A DNA stretch of 5,405 nucleotides, taken from positions 1-5,405 of the forward strand of contig DQWO01000248.1 of the NCBI GenBank assembly GCA_011042595.1, in the 5' to 3' direction. The notes under the pieces were generated by a model that did not search any database, was not told the origin of the DNA, and was given only the letters and a program-made list of their open reading frames with translations. Each line of letters starts with the position of its first letter. The stretch's first letter is position 1. The stretch comes from Pseudomonadota bacterium. Lineage in GTDB: Bacteria; Desulfobacterota; Anaeroferrophillalia; Anaeroferrophillales; Anaeroferrophillaceae. Positions 1-5,405 of the stretch are shown here, piece after piece. Position numbers and translations under genes: made by a program.

Positions 1-298
1 AACCCATATTTATCGCGTCCAATTCAAAACCGGAAACCGGAATTATTCCCTGCTGGCCCGCAGCATTGGCGAATCGGAAATGTTTGGTTTTATCGAGGTT
101 TCCGATTTTATCTTCGAGGATAAAAAACGACTGATTATTTCCCCGGAAGATGATGCTTTACGGAAAGAATTCTCCAAGGTTAATTTTATCTGTATTCCCC
201 ATCAGTATATTTCGCGGATAGACAGTCTCAATGATGAACAGGACATCGGGGTATCCTACCTGAAAATCGCCGATGACCAGAAAAAAACAAAGGAGTAA
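1..298 (+). CDS. DUF1820-family protein, 3' part (start lies before the window)
   Basis: The reading frame is open from base 2 to the TAA at 296-298, so about 98 codons are visible and the true start is just outside. The ATG at 80 is internal: codons before it encode a continuous family-like N-terminus (IYRVQFKTGNRNYSLLARSI). The order 'IYRV.F', 'Y.L.AR', 'SEMFGFIEV.DFIF', 'EFS.V....IP....SRID' matches, from memory, the small DUF1820 proteins of about 100 residues known from proteobacteria. These are soluble and have no assigned function. No signal peptide, membrane segment or catalytic motif is visible. The last codons contain AAGGAG (290-295), which serves as the ribosome binding site of the next gene, so the two are probably co-transcribed and translationally coupled. 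The family call is by recall of sequence pattern; the function is unknown. Confidence 0.8.
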   Translation, partial: THIYRVQFKTGNRNYSLLARSIGESEMFGFIEVSDFIFEDKKRLIISPEDDALRKEFSKVNFICIPHQYISRIDSLNDEQDIGVSYLKIADDQKKTKE

Positions 299-301
299 AC
301 C

Positions 302-583
302 ATGCATGAACACCATGATCACGACAACCCCTGTGGCGGCCACAGCCATTGTCACTCCTGCGGTGAGCACCAGAGCATGAGTTTTGAGGAAAAAATTGAT
401 CTGCTGCTGGCCCACTGGATAGATCACAATGAAAGTCACCAGGAAGACTATAAAAAATGGGCTGCCCAGGCAAAAAAAGAGGGTAAAGATGAAATTGTTG
501 AATTAATTCTGGCGGCCATGCAGCAGTTCAAAGAAGGCAACAACCGCCTGCGGCAAGCTAAGCAGATCCTGGAGATGAGCTAG
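302..583 (+). CDS. small His/Cys-rich, helical protein, putative metal binding
   Basis: A 93-residue soluble protein in two parts. Residues 2-23 are packed with potential metal ligands: His 2, 4, 5, 7, 14, 16, 18 and 23, and Cys 11, 17 and 20. Residues 26-93 are charged and look all-helical. Within them, His38, His42 and His46 are spaced four apart, so they would line one helix face, next to aromatic residues (Trp39, Tyr50, Trp53). I recall similar small proteins with a His-rich head and the pattern 'LL.HWI.HN..H...Y..W' in anaerobic bacteria and archaea, but no characterised member. Binding or buffering of zinc, nickel or another transition metal is inference from composition. The start is supported by AAGGAG at 290-295, six bases before the ATG. 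The gene lies 3 bases after the DUF1820 stop and 8 bases before the tyrS start, so the three probably form one operon. Confidence 0.78.
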   Translation: MHEHHDHDNPCGGHSHCHSCGEHQSMSFEEKIDLLLAHWIDHNESHQEDYKKWAAQAKKEGKDEIVELILAAMQQFKEGNNRLRQAKQILEMS

Positions 584-591
584 TCAACACC

Positions 592-1872
592 ATGGAACAA
601 CAACTTTACAGTCAGCTGGAAAGTCGCGGTTTCGTTTATCAGGCAACCCACGAACAGGAGTTGCGGCATAGACTGGCGACGGCGACCCAAACCTTTTATA
701 TCGGCTTTGATCCCACCGCCGACAGTCTCCATGTGGGCAGTCTTATACCAATCATTGCCATGATGCATCTGCAACGGGCAGGGCATCGTCCCATCGCCGT
801 ACTTGGCGGGGGAACAGCCATGGTTGGAGACCCCAGTGGCAAAACCGAGATGCGTCAGCTGCTGACCCGTGAGGATATTGATCGGAATGGAATCGGCATC
901 CGTCGACAACTGGAACGCTTTCTAAAGCTGGAACCCGGACAGGGATTACTGATCAACAATGCCGACTGGCTCGAAAAACTGAGTTACATCGATTTTCTCC
1001 GGGACATTGGCCGCCACTTCAGCGTCAACCGGATGCTGACTGCTGAGTCTTATCGCCAACGGCTTGAAAGTGGACTCTCATTCATTGAATTCAACTACAT
1101 GCTGCTGCAGGCATATGATTTCTATATTCTCAACCGTGATTATCAATGCACCATCCAGATGGGGGGACAGGATCAATGGGGCAATATTGTCGCCGGCGTT
1201 GATTTAATCCGCCGCATGGAGGGAAAAGAGGCATATGGCATCACTTTCCCGCTATTAACCACCAGCAGCGGGGAAAAATTCGGTAAAACAGCTGCCGGTG
1301 CTGTCTGGCTGGATGAAAAACGCACTTCTGTCTATGATTTCTATCAGTTCTGGCGCAATTGTGAAGATGGGGAGAGAGGACATTTTCTGCGGCTTTTTAC
1401 TTTCCTACCGCTGGCGGAAATCAGCGAGCTGGAACAACTGGAAGATCAGGCCATCAACCGGGTTAAGGAAATTCTGGCATATGAAGTCACTTCCCTGGTT
1501 CATGGTCCGCAGAAGGCCGCCGGGGCATATCGGACAGCGGTAGGACAATTCGGTTCCGCCGACCCCGACAACCGGGTTAAGACATCATCGGCCATTACTT
1601 CCATTAAACCGACTGAATCACCTGATTCCCTGCCACAGAGTACCATAACACAGCTGCAACTGGAAAAAGGAATAACCATAGTAGAGCTACTCATTAAAAC
1701 CGGTCTCTGTTCTTCTAAGGGACAGTCCAGACGCCTGCTGCAACAGGGCGGTGGCTACTGTAATGACAGCCGGGTGACAGAAGACCGAAAAATCACTCAA
1801 AGCGATTTCAATGATGGACAGATAATGCTGCGGGCCGGCAAAAAACGTTACCACCGGATAGTTCTTCAATAA
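592..1872 (+). CDS. tyrS: tyrosyl-tRNA synthetase (TyrRS), class Ic
   Basis: Cytoplasmic enzyme that activates tyrosine with ATP and loads it onto tRNA-Tyr. The 426-residue length is normal for the bacterial TyrS type. The Rossmann catalytic domain shows Y36-I-G-F-D40-P-T, then the HIGH-type motif HVGS (47-50). The tyrosine-binding residues Y169, Q173 and D176 lie in 'NYMLLQAYDF', followed by QMGGQDQWGN (189-197, with D194 and Q195). The KMSKS-equivalent is KFGKT (229-233), typical of the KFGKS subfamily. A linker precedes a C-terminal S4 RNA-binding domain from about residue 364 to 426. All expected active-site residues are present. The chosen start is the first ATG giving the standard N-terminus. 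Its nearest Shine-Dalgarno-like stretch, GGAG at 571-574, lies 17 bases upstream, too far to be good, so expression may depend on coupling to the upstream gene, whose TAG ends 8 bases before. A strong terminator follows. Confidence 0.98.
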   Translation: MEQQLYSQLESRGFVYQATHEQELRHRLATATQTFYIGFDPTADSLHVGSLIPIIAMMHLQRAGHRPIAVLGGGTAMVGDPSGKTEMRQLLTREDIDRNGIGIRRQLERFLKLEPGQGLLINNADWLEKLSYIDFLRDIGRHFSVNRMLTAESYRQRLESGLSFIEFNYMLLQAYDFYILNRDYQCTIQMGGQDQWGNIVAGVDLIRRMEGKEAYGITFPLLTTSSGEKFGKTAAGAVWLDEKRTSVYDFYQFWRNCEDGERGHFLRLFTFLPLAEISELEQLEDQAINRVKEILAYEVTSLVHGPQKAAGAYRTAVGQFGSADPDNRVKTSSAITSIKPTESPDSLPQSTITQLQLEKGITIVELLIKTGLCSSKGQSRRLLQQGGGYCNDSRVTEDRKITQSDFNDGQIMLRAGKKRYHRIVLQ

Positions 1873-1903
1873 CCACAGACAAAATCCTGAAGTTTGAAAA
1901 GAT

Positions 1904-1939
1904 AAAAAAAGGATACCAGCTCAGCTGGTATCCTTTTTT
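1904..1939. terminator. bidirectional Rho-independent terminator between tyrS and rpsT
   Basis: A perfect 10 bp stem, GGATACCAGC (1911-1920) with GCTGGTATCC (1924-1933), closes a 3-base loop. It is flanked by seven A on the left (1904-1910) and six T on the right (1934-1939). Read on the + strand it gives a hairpin followed by a U-tract after tyrS. Read on the - strand it does the same after rpsT, which ends at 1969. It therefore serves both converging transcripts. The A and T tracts can also pair and lengthen the stem. Confidence 0.93.
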
Positions 1940-1968
1940 AACGTCATTCAGATAAAATCTCAAACCAA

Positions 1969-2256
1969 TCAGGCCTGAGCCACCTCAGTTTTCCCGACCC
2001 GGTTACACATCCGCGTTAACCGGGAAATTTTCCGGGAAGCATTATTCCGATGGATAACCCCTTTGCTGGCTGCCTTGTCAATAATGACAGAGACTCGCTG
2101 CAAACTCTCCAGCAGAGTTTCAGGACTTGTTCCCTCCTCTGCCGCCAGTTGAAACTTTTTAATCGAAGATCTCATGTGGGATACCACCTGCCGATTTCTT
2201 AACCGGCGTTTTTCACTCTGGCGCATCCGCTTTAATGCTGATTTATGATTTGCCAA
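1969..2256 (-). CDS. rpsT: 30S ribosomal protein bS20, TTG start
   Basis: Binds 16S rRNA early in assembly of the small subunit. The 95-residue product is slightly longer than the E. coli protein (87) and has the family hallmarks: the N-terminus 'MANHKSALKRMRQSEKRRLRNR', a Lys/Arg-rich helical body, and 'IDKAASKGVIHRNNASRKISRLTR' near the C-terminus. The start codon is TTG (2254-2256), preceded by GGAGGAGG (2264-2271) with the AGGAGG core seven bases away, which fixes this start firmly. E. coli rpsT also starts with UUG and is autoregulated at translation; whether that applies here is inference. The gene is monocistronic: it has its own promoter-like region upstream and the shared terminator downstream, and it converges on tyrS. 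Confidence 0.98.
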   Translation of the reverse strand: MANHKSALKRMRQSEKRRLRNRQVVSHMRSSIKKFQLAAEEGTSPETLLESLQRVSVIIDKAASKGVIHRNNASRKISRLTRMCNRVGKTEVAQA

Positions 2257-2314
2257 GGGTCAACCTCCTCCTGATCAAAAACCCATTATTTCAGATAGTA
2301 AACATCGAATAGAG

Positions 2315-2343
2315 CAGCTAACAAAATCACACCTTTTTGTCAA
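2315..2343 (-). promoter_or_regulatory. probable sigma-70 promoter of rpsT
   Basis: Read on the - strand, a consensus -35 box TTGACA (2338-2343) is followed after 17 bases by TAGCTG (2315-2320), a poor -10 match. The position, about 60 bases before the rpsT start, and the perfect -35 favour a real promoter. An alternative pair slightly downstream is TTGTTA (2319-2324) with TACTAT (2295-2300), 18 bases apart and 4 of 6 matches in each box. The sequence alone does not decide between them. The transcript leader would be about 30 to 55 bases, ending in the strong Shine-Dalgarno at 2264-2271. Confidence 0.5.
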
Positions 2344-2432
2344 GCTTTTTATCCCCGATCCTTACCCCAAAGCAGGGACAAAAAGTTAACGTAACTTTCT
2401 AAGTTGCTCTAAAAACAGCTGAATTAAATTTC

Positions 2433-2568
2433 CAGGGATGTTCCGGCATGGCTCTCGCTCATTCTCGCCGGCCGTCCATGGCCGGCTTCCGAGGCGTCCG
2501 CCGCGAATCACCATCACGGTGATTCGTTCGGCGGCCAATACCGCTATGAGCCAACCCCGAACATCCTG
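2433..2568 (+). repeat. MITE/REP-like dispersed repeat, copy A (complete, 136 bp)
   Basis: GC-rich non-coding element in AT-rich intergenic DNA. It is bounded by imperfect inverted ends: 2433-2454 (CAGGGATGTTCCGG...GGCTC) and the complement of 2548-2568 (CAGGATGTTCGGGG...GGCTC), which agree at about 18 of 22 positions. Inside are two hairpins. The first is GCCGGCC (2467-2473) / GGCCGGC (2480-2486) with loop GTCCAT. The second is CCGCCG+CGAATCACC (2498-2512) / GGTGATTCG (2518-2526), a TT bulge, then CGGCGG (2529-2534), with loop ATCAC. Bases 2451-2568 recur almost unchanged, reverse-complemented, at 5291-5405. No convincing target-site duplication and no transposase are visible. It lies 37 bases beyond the hisG stop, so the operon transcript would carry its hairpins unless it ends first. 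Whether it is a transposed MITE, a REP/BIME-type repeat or an RNA-processing unit cannot be settled here. Confidence 0.9.
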
Positions 2569-2605
2569 TAATGTACCTGACAATAAAAGTCAGAAAGTTG
2601 AGAAG

Positions 2606-3475
2606 TTAATCAATAAACTTACTCAAGGGAAATTCCACCATCCCCTTAACACCAATAGCTTTTAATTCAGGAATCAGATCCCTAACCACAGCTTGGCGCA
2701 GAACCACGAACACATCAAGCCATTCTTCATCAACCAACGGAGATATCGTCGGCACCTTTTCAGCTGGCAGGGCGGCAATGGCTTCTTCCAGTTGCTGGCG
2801 TTTAACATTGAACATGAAGCCAACCCGGGTTCGGGCTTCAAGCGCCCCTTGTAACAACATTATCAAACGGTCAACTTTATTTTTTTTCCAGGAATCTTCA
2901 TAGGATTGCTGATTGGCGATAAAGACCGTTGAAGTTTCCAGGACCGTGTCGATTATTTCAAGATTATTGGCCCTCAATGATGAGCCGGTTTCGGTAATCT
3001 CAATAATAGCATCGGCAAGATGGGGAACTTTCACCTCAGTTGCCCCATATGAGTACTCAACTTTGGCCTGGACTCCTTTGTTCTGCAGATATCTGGTCGC
3101 CAGGTTCACTACTTCAGTCGCCACGGTTTTACCTTCCAGATCCTTGACTGAACTGATTGGACCACCTTTTTTAGCCGCCAGTACCCACCGGACTTTATTG
3201 AGGGTCGCTTTGGCGTACTGCAACTCGGTTAATTCCAGGACCTTGGCATTATTTTCTTCAACCCAGTCATGACCGGTAATCCCGGCATCAAGGACACCGC
3301 TTTCCACGTAACGGGCCATCTCCTGGGCCCGTATTAACATGCACTCGATTTCCGGATCATTAATCGTGGGGAAATATGACCGGGAACTGGTACGAATCTT
3401 GTACCCGGCATTTTTAAACAGATCTATGGTCGCATCCTGCAGCGAACCTTTCGGAATACCCAAACGTAGTTTCAT
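2606..3475 (-). CDS. hisG: ATP phosphoribosyltransferase, long form (HisG-L)
   Basis: Catalyses the first, committed step of histidine synthesis: ATP + PRPP to phosphoribosyl-ATP, in the cytoplasm. The 289-residue length and the C-terminal domain (about 215-286, ending '[15 protein letters not shown]') mark the long form, which in characterised enzymes forms hexamers, is feedback-inhibited by histidine through this domain, and does not need HisZ. Visible motifs are GIPKGSL (6-12), DAGITGHDW (63-71), and the PRPP loop [14 protein letters not shown] (159-172). The start ATG follows AGGGAGAG with a short spacer; this Shine-Dalgarno overlaps the end of hisI, only 11 bases upstream. It is the last gene of the thiC-hisI-hisG unit. 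The other his genes are not in the window, so the pathway is split over several loci. Confidence 0.98.
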   Translation of the reverse strand: MKLRLGIPKGSLQDATIDLFKNAGYKIRTSSRSYFPTINDPEIECMLIRAQEMARYVESGVLDAGITGHDWVEENNAKVLELTELQYAKATLNKVRWVLAAKKGGPISSVKDLEGKTVATEVVNLATRYLQNKGVQAKVEYSYGATEVKVPHLADAIIEITETGSSLRANNLEIIDTVLETSTVFIANQQSYEDSWKKNKVDRLIMLLQGALEARTRVGFMFNVKRQQLEEAIAALPAEKVPTISPLVDEEWLDVFVVLRQAVVRDLIPELKAIGVKGMVEFPLSKFID

Positions 3476-3486
3476 AATCTCTCCCT

Positions 3487-3876
3487 TTATTTTTTCCCGT
3501 AGACCGTGTCGGGATCAAAAACCTTGGCATCCTTGATGATGGTTTCAGAGCCATCGGCATTGACCCTGGTATAAAAACAGCTGTTATATCCTGTGTGACA
3601 GGCAGCTCCGCCGACCTGTTCAACCTTCAGCACCACGGCATCCCGATCACAATCAACCAGAATTTCCTTGATTAACTGCACATTTCCTGACTCCTCGCCT
3701 TTACGCCAGAGCCGGTTCCTTGAGCGGCTGAAATAACAGGCCCTTCTGGTGGCCAGAGTCTCCTCCCAGGCTTCCTGGTTCATAAAAGCCACCATCAGCA
3801 CTTCGGAGGTTACGTAATCCTGAGCAATAACGGTAATCAACCCATTCATTTTAGAAAAATCCATTGGTTTCATCAT
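3487..3876 (-). CDS. hisI: phosphoribosyl-AMP cyclohydrolase (monofunctional HisI)
   Basis: Opens the adenine ring of phosphoribosyl-AMP, the third step of histidine synthesis. The 129-residue protein is the cyclohydrolase alone, without the HisE pyrophosphohydrolase domain fused in E. coli, so a separate hisE is expected elsewhere. The hallmark DCDRD (75-79) supplies the Mg-binding aspartates and a zinc cysteine, and CHTGYNSC (93-100) supplies the other two zinc cysteines; [16 protein letters not shown] (50-65) is the conserved substrate-binding stretch. All are intact. Start choice: the first ATG (3874-3876) overlaps the thiC stop as ATGA, but the second ATG (3871-3873) is better spaced (6 rather than 3 bases) from AAAGGA (3880-3885), and a third at 3862-3864 is possible. 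Either of the first two gives tight translational coupling to thiC. Confidence 0.97.
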   Translation of the reverse strand: MMKPMDFSKMNGLITVIAQDYVTSEVLMVAFMNQEAWEETLATRRACYFSRSRNRLWRKGEESGNVQLIKEILVDCDRDAVVLKVEQVGGAACHTGYNSCFYTRVNADGSETIIKDAKVFDPDTVYGKK

Positions 3877-5165
3877 TTATCCTTTGGGTGCAAATACGAT
3901 TCAAGTTTTTTAATGGCACAAAATTCTCCACACATACTGCAGACCTGCTGGTCAGCCGGTGGCGCACTCTCGCGAAACTTCCTTGCTTTCTGCGGATCAA
4001 TAGCCAGAGAAATCTGGCCCTCCCAATCCAGCTGTTTACGTTTGGCCGCCATCTGATTATCCCACTCCAATGCCCCGGGAAGACCATGGGCAATATCGCC
4101 AACATGGGCGGCAATCCGGGAAGCAATAACTCCCTCTTTCACATCATCAGCATCCGGCAGTTTCAGATGTTCAGCCGGGGTTACATAACAGAGAAAATCC
4201 GCCCCGGCTTTGGCGGCTATCGCCCCACCGATGGCCCCGACCAGATGATCATATCCTGGGGCCACATCGGTAACCAATGGTCCCAGCACATAAAATGGCG
4301 CGCCCTGGCACAACTTTTTTTCCAGGAGAACATTGGCCTCGATCTGGTCAATGGGAACATGACCAGGTCCTTCAATCATCACCTGAACGTCCGCATCCCA
4401 GGCCCGTTCAGTCAGTTCGCCCAGGTAAATCAGCTCCTGAACCTGGGGCCGGTCCGTGGCATCCGCGAGACAGCCGGGACGCAAACCATCACCCAGACTC
4501 AGGGTAACATCATACTCACGGGCCACTTCCAGCAGGCGATCATAATGTTCATAAAAAGGATTTTCACGATTATTATAGATCATCCATTCGATTAAAAAAG
4601 CACCACCTCGACTGACCACATCCGTAATCCGGCCGCTTCGCCGCAGAGCTTCCAGGGTCCGCAGGGTGACCCCGCAATGAATGGTCATGAAATCAACCCC
4701 ATCCTCAGCCTGGTTTTCCACGGCGGAGAAAAAATCATCGACGGTTACCTTGCCAAGGAACCCCCGTTTTTTCACCCCTTCGGTAACCGCCTGATAAATG
4801 GGAACCGTTCCCAGGGGGACGGGACAGCGGGACAAAATTTCTCGGCGGACATGGTTTATTTCACCACCGGTACTGAGATCCATCACCGCATGGGCACCAC
4901 TGTCAATGGCAACCTGCAGTTTTTCCAGTTCACTATCCAGGCTTTGAAGATCGGAAGATGTACCGATGTTGGCATTCACCTTGACCCGCAGACCCCGACC
5001 GATACCATAAGGGGTGAGATGTTGATGATTGCGATTTGCCGGGATAACAATACTGCCTTCAGCAATTCCGGTTTGCAATGCCATGGCTGAGATCGGCTCG
5101 TCAGCCAAAACATATTCCATCTGTGGTGTCAGCTTGCCCTGGCGGGCGGCTGTCAATTGAGTCAT
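3873..5165 (-). CDS. thiC: phosphomethylpyrimidine synthase ThiC (short anaerobic type)
   Basis: Non-canonical radical SAM enzyme that rearranges 5-aminoimidazole ribotide (AIR) to HMP-P, the pyrimidine of thiamine. Length is 430 residues, matching the short form rather than the 600-plus-residue E. coli form, which has an extra N-terminal region. Visible motifs: VNANIGTS (63-70), MDLSTGG (95-101), SRGG (185-188), SLGDGLRPG (223-231), EGPGHVP (265-271) and TPAEHL (329-334). His269 and His333 are the likely metal ligands by comparison with known ThiC. The C-terminal cluster motif is CSMCGEFC (Cys409, 412, 416), a CX2CX3C spacing. A ThiC paralogue, BzaF, makes 5-hydroxybenzimidazole for cobamides; the 'MDLSTGG' and 'VPLGTVPIYQA' wording favours ThiC, but paralogy cannot be fully excluded. 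The start ATG has AGGA (5173-5176) seven bases upstream. First gene of the operon with hisI and hisG. Confidence 0.95.
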   Translation of the reverse strand: MTQLTAARQGKLTPQMEYVLADEPISAMALQTGIAEGSIVIPANRNHQHLTPYGIGRGLRVKVNANIGTSSDLQSLDSELEKLQVAIDSGAHAVMDLSTGGEINHVRREILSRCPVPLGTVPIYQAVTEGVKKRGFLGKVTVDDFFSAVENQAEDGVDFMTIHCGVTLRTLEALRRSGRITDVVSRGGAFLIEWMIYNNRENPFYEHYDRLLEVAREYDVTLSLGDGLRPGCLADATDRPQVQELIYLGELTERAWDADVQVMIEGPGHVPIDQIEANVLLEKKLCQGAPFYVLGPLVTDVAPGYDHLVGAIGGAIAAKAGADFLCYVTPAEHLKLPDADDVKEGVIASRIAAHVGDIAHGLPGALEWDNQMAAKRKQLDWEGQISLAIDPQKARKFRESAPPADQQVCSMCGEFCAIKKLESYLHPKDK

Positions 5166-5290
5166 AATAATTTCCTATAAACCTGATCTGAGCAATTAGC
5201 TGTTAGCATTTAGTGCCTTACTCACGAAAGGCTGTCACTCTTTTCAGTACCCCCTTGAGGAGTGTAAAAAACAAAAAATGAAAATACATT
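5166..5290 (-). other. thiC leader region, no recognisable TPP riboswitch
   Basis: The 125 bases between the thiC start and repeat copy B are AT-rich and have no convincing ORF. On the thiC strand I find neither the CTGAGA box nor the CCTGATCTGG...CCAGCG box that define a TPP riboswitch. A small hairpin is possible: GCCTT (5215-5219) with AAGGC (5228-5232). A weak long-range pair is CACTC (5236-5240) with GAGTG (5260-5264). No good -35/-10 pair stands out, so the promoter may be weak, use another sigma factor, or lie in or beyond the repeat. How thiC is regulated is not visible. Confidence 0.5.
5194..5214. repeat. three imperfect heptamers (NNTTAGC type)
   Basis: AATTAGC (5194-5200), TGTTAGC (5201-5207) and ATTTAGT (5208-5214) lie head to tail in the thiC leader. 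The run is short and imperfect, so chance is possible. It could be a small tandem repeat of the kind that accumulates in intergenic DNA. Confidence 0.3.
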
Positions 5291-5405
5291 CAGGATGTTC
5301 GGGCTTGGCTCATAGCGGTATTGGCCGCCGAACGAATCACACGATGTGATTCGCGGCGGACGCCTCGGAGCCGGCCATGGACGGCCGGCGAGAATGAGCG
5401 AGAGC
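5291..5405 (-). repeat. MITE/REP-like dispersed repeat, copy B (cut by window end)
   Basis: Reverse complement of copy A bases 2451-2568. Over this stretch (115 against 118 bases) the copies differ by one substitution, one single-base indel, and the tip of the second hairpin. Here that hairpin is CCGCCG (5325-5330), an AA bulge, CGAATCACA (5333-5341), loop CGA, TGTGATTCG (5345-5353) and CGGCGG (5354-5359). The other hairpin is GCCGGCC (5370-5376) / GGCCGGC (5383-5389). The terminal repeat CAGGATGTTCGGGCTTGGCTC starts at 5291; the opposite end should lie just past the window, about 18 bases further if copy B is complete. It sits 125 bases upstream of thiC. Confidence 0.9.

Noticed and set aside
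2382..2398. AT-rich palindrome AAAGTTA/TAACTTT, a possible terminator for hisG on the - strand
   Set aside because: The stem has one G-C pair per arm and the T-run is part of the arm itself. An overlapping alternative hairpin exists at 2391-2407. Too weak to annotate.
2433..2568. CRISPR or attachment-site interpretation of the repeat
   Set aside because: No regularly spaced repeats or spacers, no tRNA or integrase nearby, and the two copies are inverted and 2.7 kb apart.
2577..2593. CTGAC/GTCAG hairpin with A-rich loop just after hisG
   Set aside because: Only 5 bp and not followed by a U-tract on the - strand, so not a convincing intrinsic terminator.
2438..2665. 75-codon + strand ORF across repeat copy A and the end of hisG
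   Set aside because: It runs through the hairpins of the repeat and into the antisense of hisG, with low-complexity Arg/Pro content and no plausible ribosome binding site. An artefact of GC-rich DNA.
3864..4595. 243-codon + strand ORF opposite thiC
   Set aside because: It is antisense to the clearly functional thiC frame and resembles no protein I recognise. A shadow of thiC codon structure.
5180..5190. AACCTGATCTG, identical to part of the TPP riboswitch 3' box
   Set aside because: It lies on the + strand, antisense to thiC, and there is no CTGAGA partner or CCAGCG continuation nearby. Taken as coincidence.

Overview
This 5.4 kb window is a piece of bacterial chromosome with ordinary housekeeping genes and one unusual element. 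The genes point to an anaerobic lineage, most likely Desulfobacterota (the former Deltaproteobacteria). The pointers are a short, roughly 430-residue ThiC with a CX2CX3C cluster motif, a long-form HisG, and a small His/Cys-rich helical protein beside tyrS. This placement is inferred from protein style, not from a marker-gene comparison. Base composition is moderate, with AT-rich intergenic DNA that contrasts with a GC-rich repeat.

Layout. Bases 1-1872 (+ strand) hold three closely packed genes: the 3' part of a DUF1820-family gene, a small gene for a His-rich protein, and tyrS (tyrosyl-tRNA synthetase). A strong bidirectional hairpin terminator (1904-1939) separates tyrS from the convergent gene rpsT (ribosomal protein bS20, - strand, 1969-2256), which starts with TTG behind a very strong Shine-Dalgarno sequence. 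Upstream of rpsT are a consensus -35 box and then a 136 bp dispersed repeat (copy A, 2433-2568). Next comes a - strand operon read thiC > hisI > hisG (5165 to 2606), with a 4-base stop/start overlap between thiC and hisI and 11 bases between hisI and hisG. A 125-base leader precedes thiC, and the window ends inside a second copy of the repeat (copy B, 5291-5405), in the opposite orientation.

How the genes work together. HisG and HisI catalyse steps 1 and 3 of histidine synthesis. ThiC converts the purine intermediate AIR to the thiamine pyrimidine HMP-P. Both pathways branch from PRPP/purine metabolism, since histidine synthesis returns AICAR to the purine pathway and ThiC consumes AIR. The tight coupling is therefore metabolically sensible, although the pairing is not a classical operon. 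I see no TPP riboswitch in the thiC leader.

The most noteworthy object is the repeat. It has imperfect terminal inverted repeats and two internal hairpins, carries no gene, and occurs twice here in inverted orientation around the thiC-hisI-hisG block. The two copies are nearly identical, and one hairpin tip differs by a base-pair-preserving double change. This looks like a MITE or REP-type non-autonomous element. I found no evidence of a new multi-gene system.
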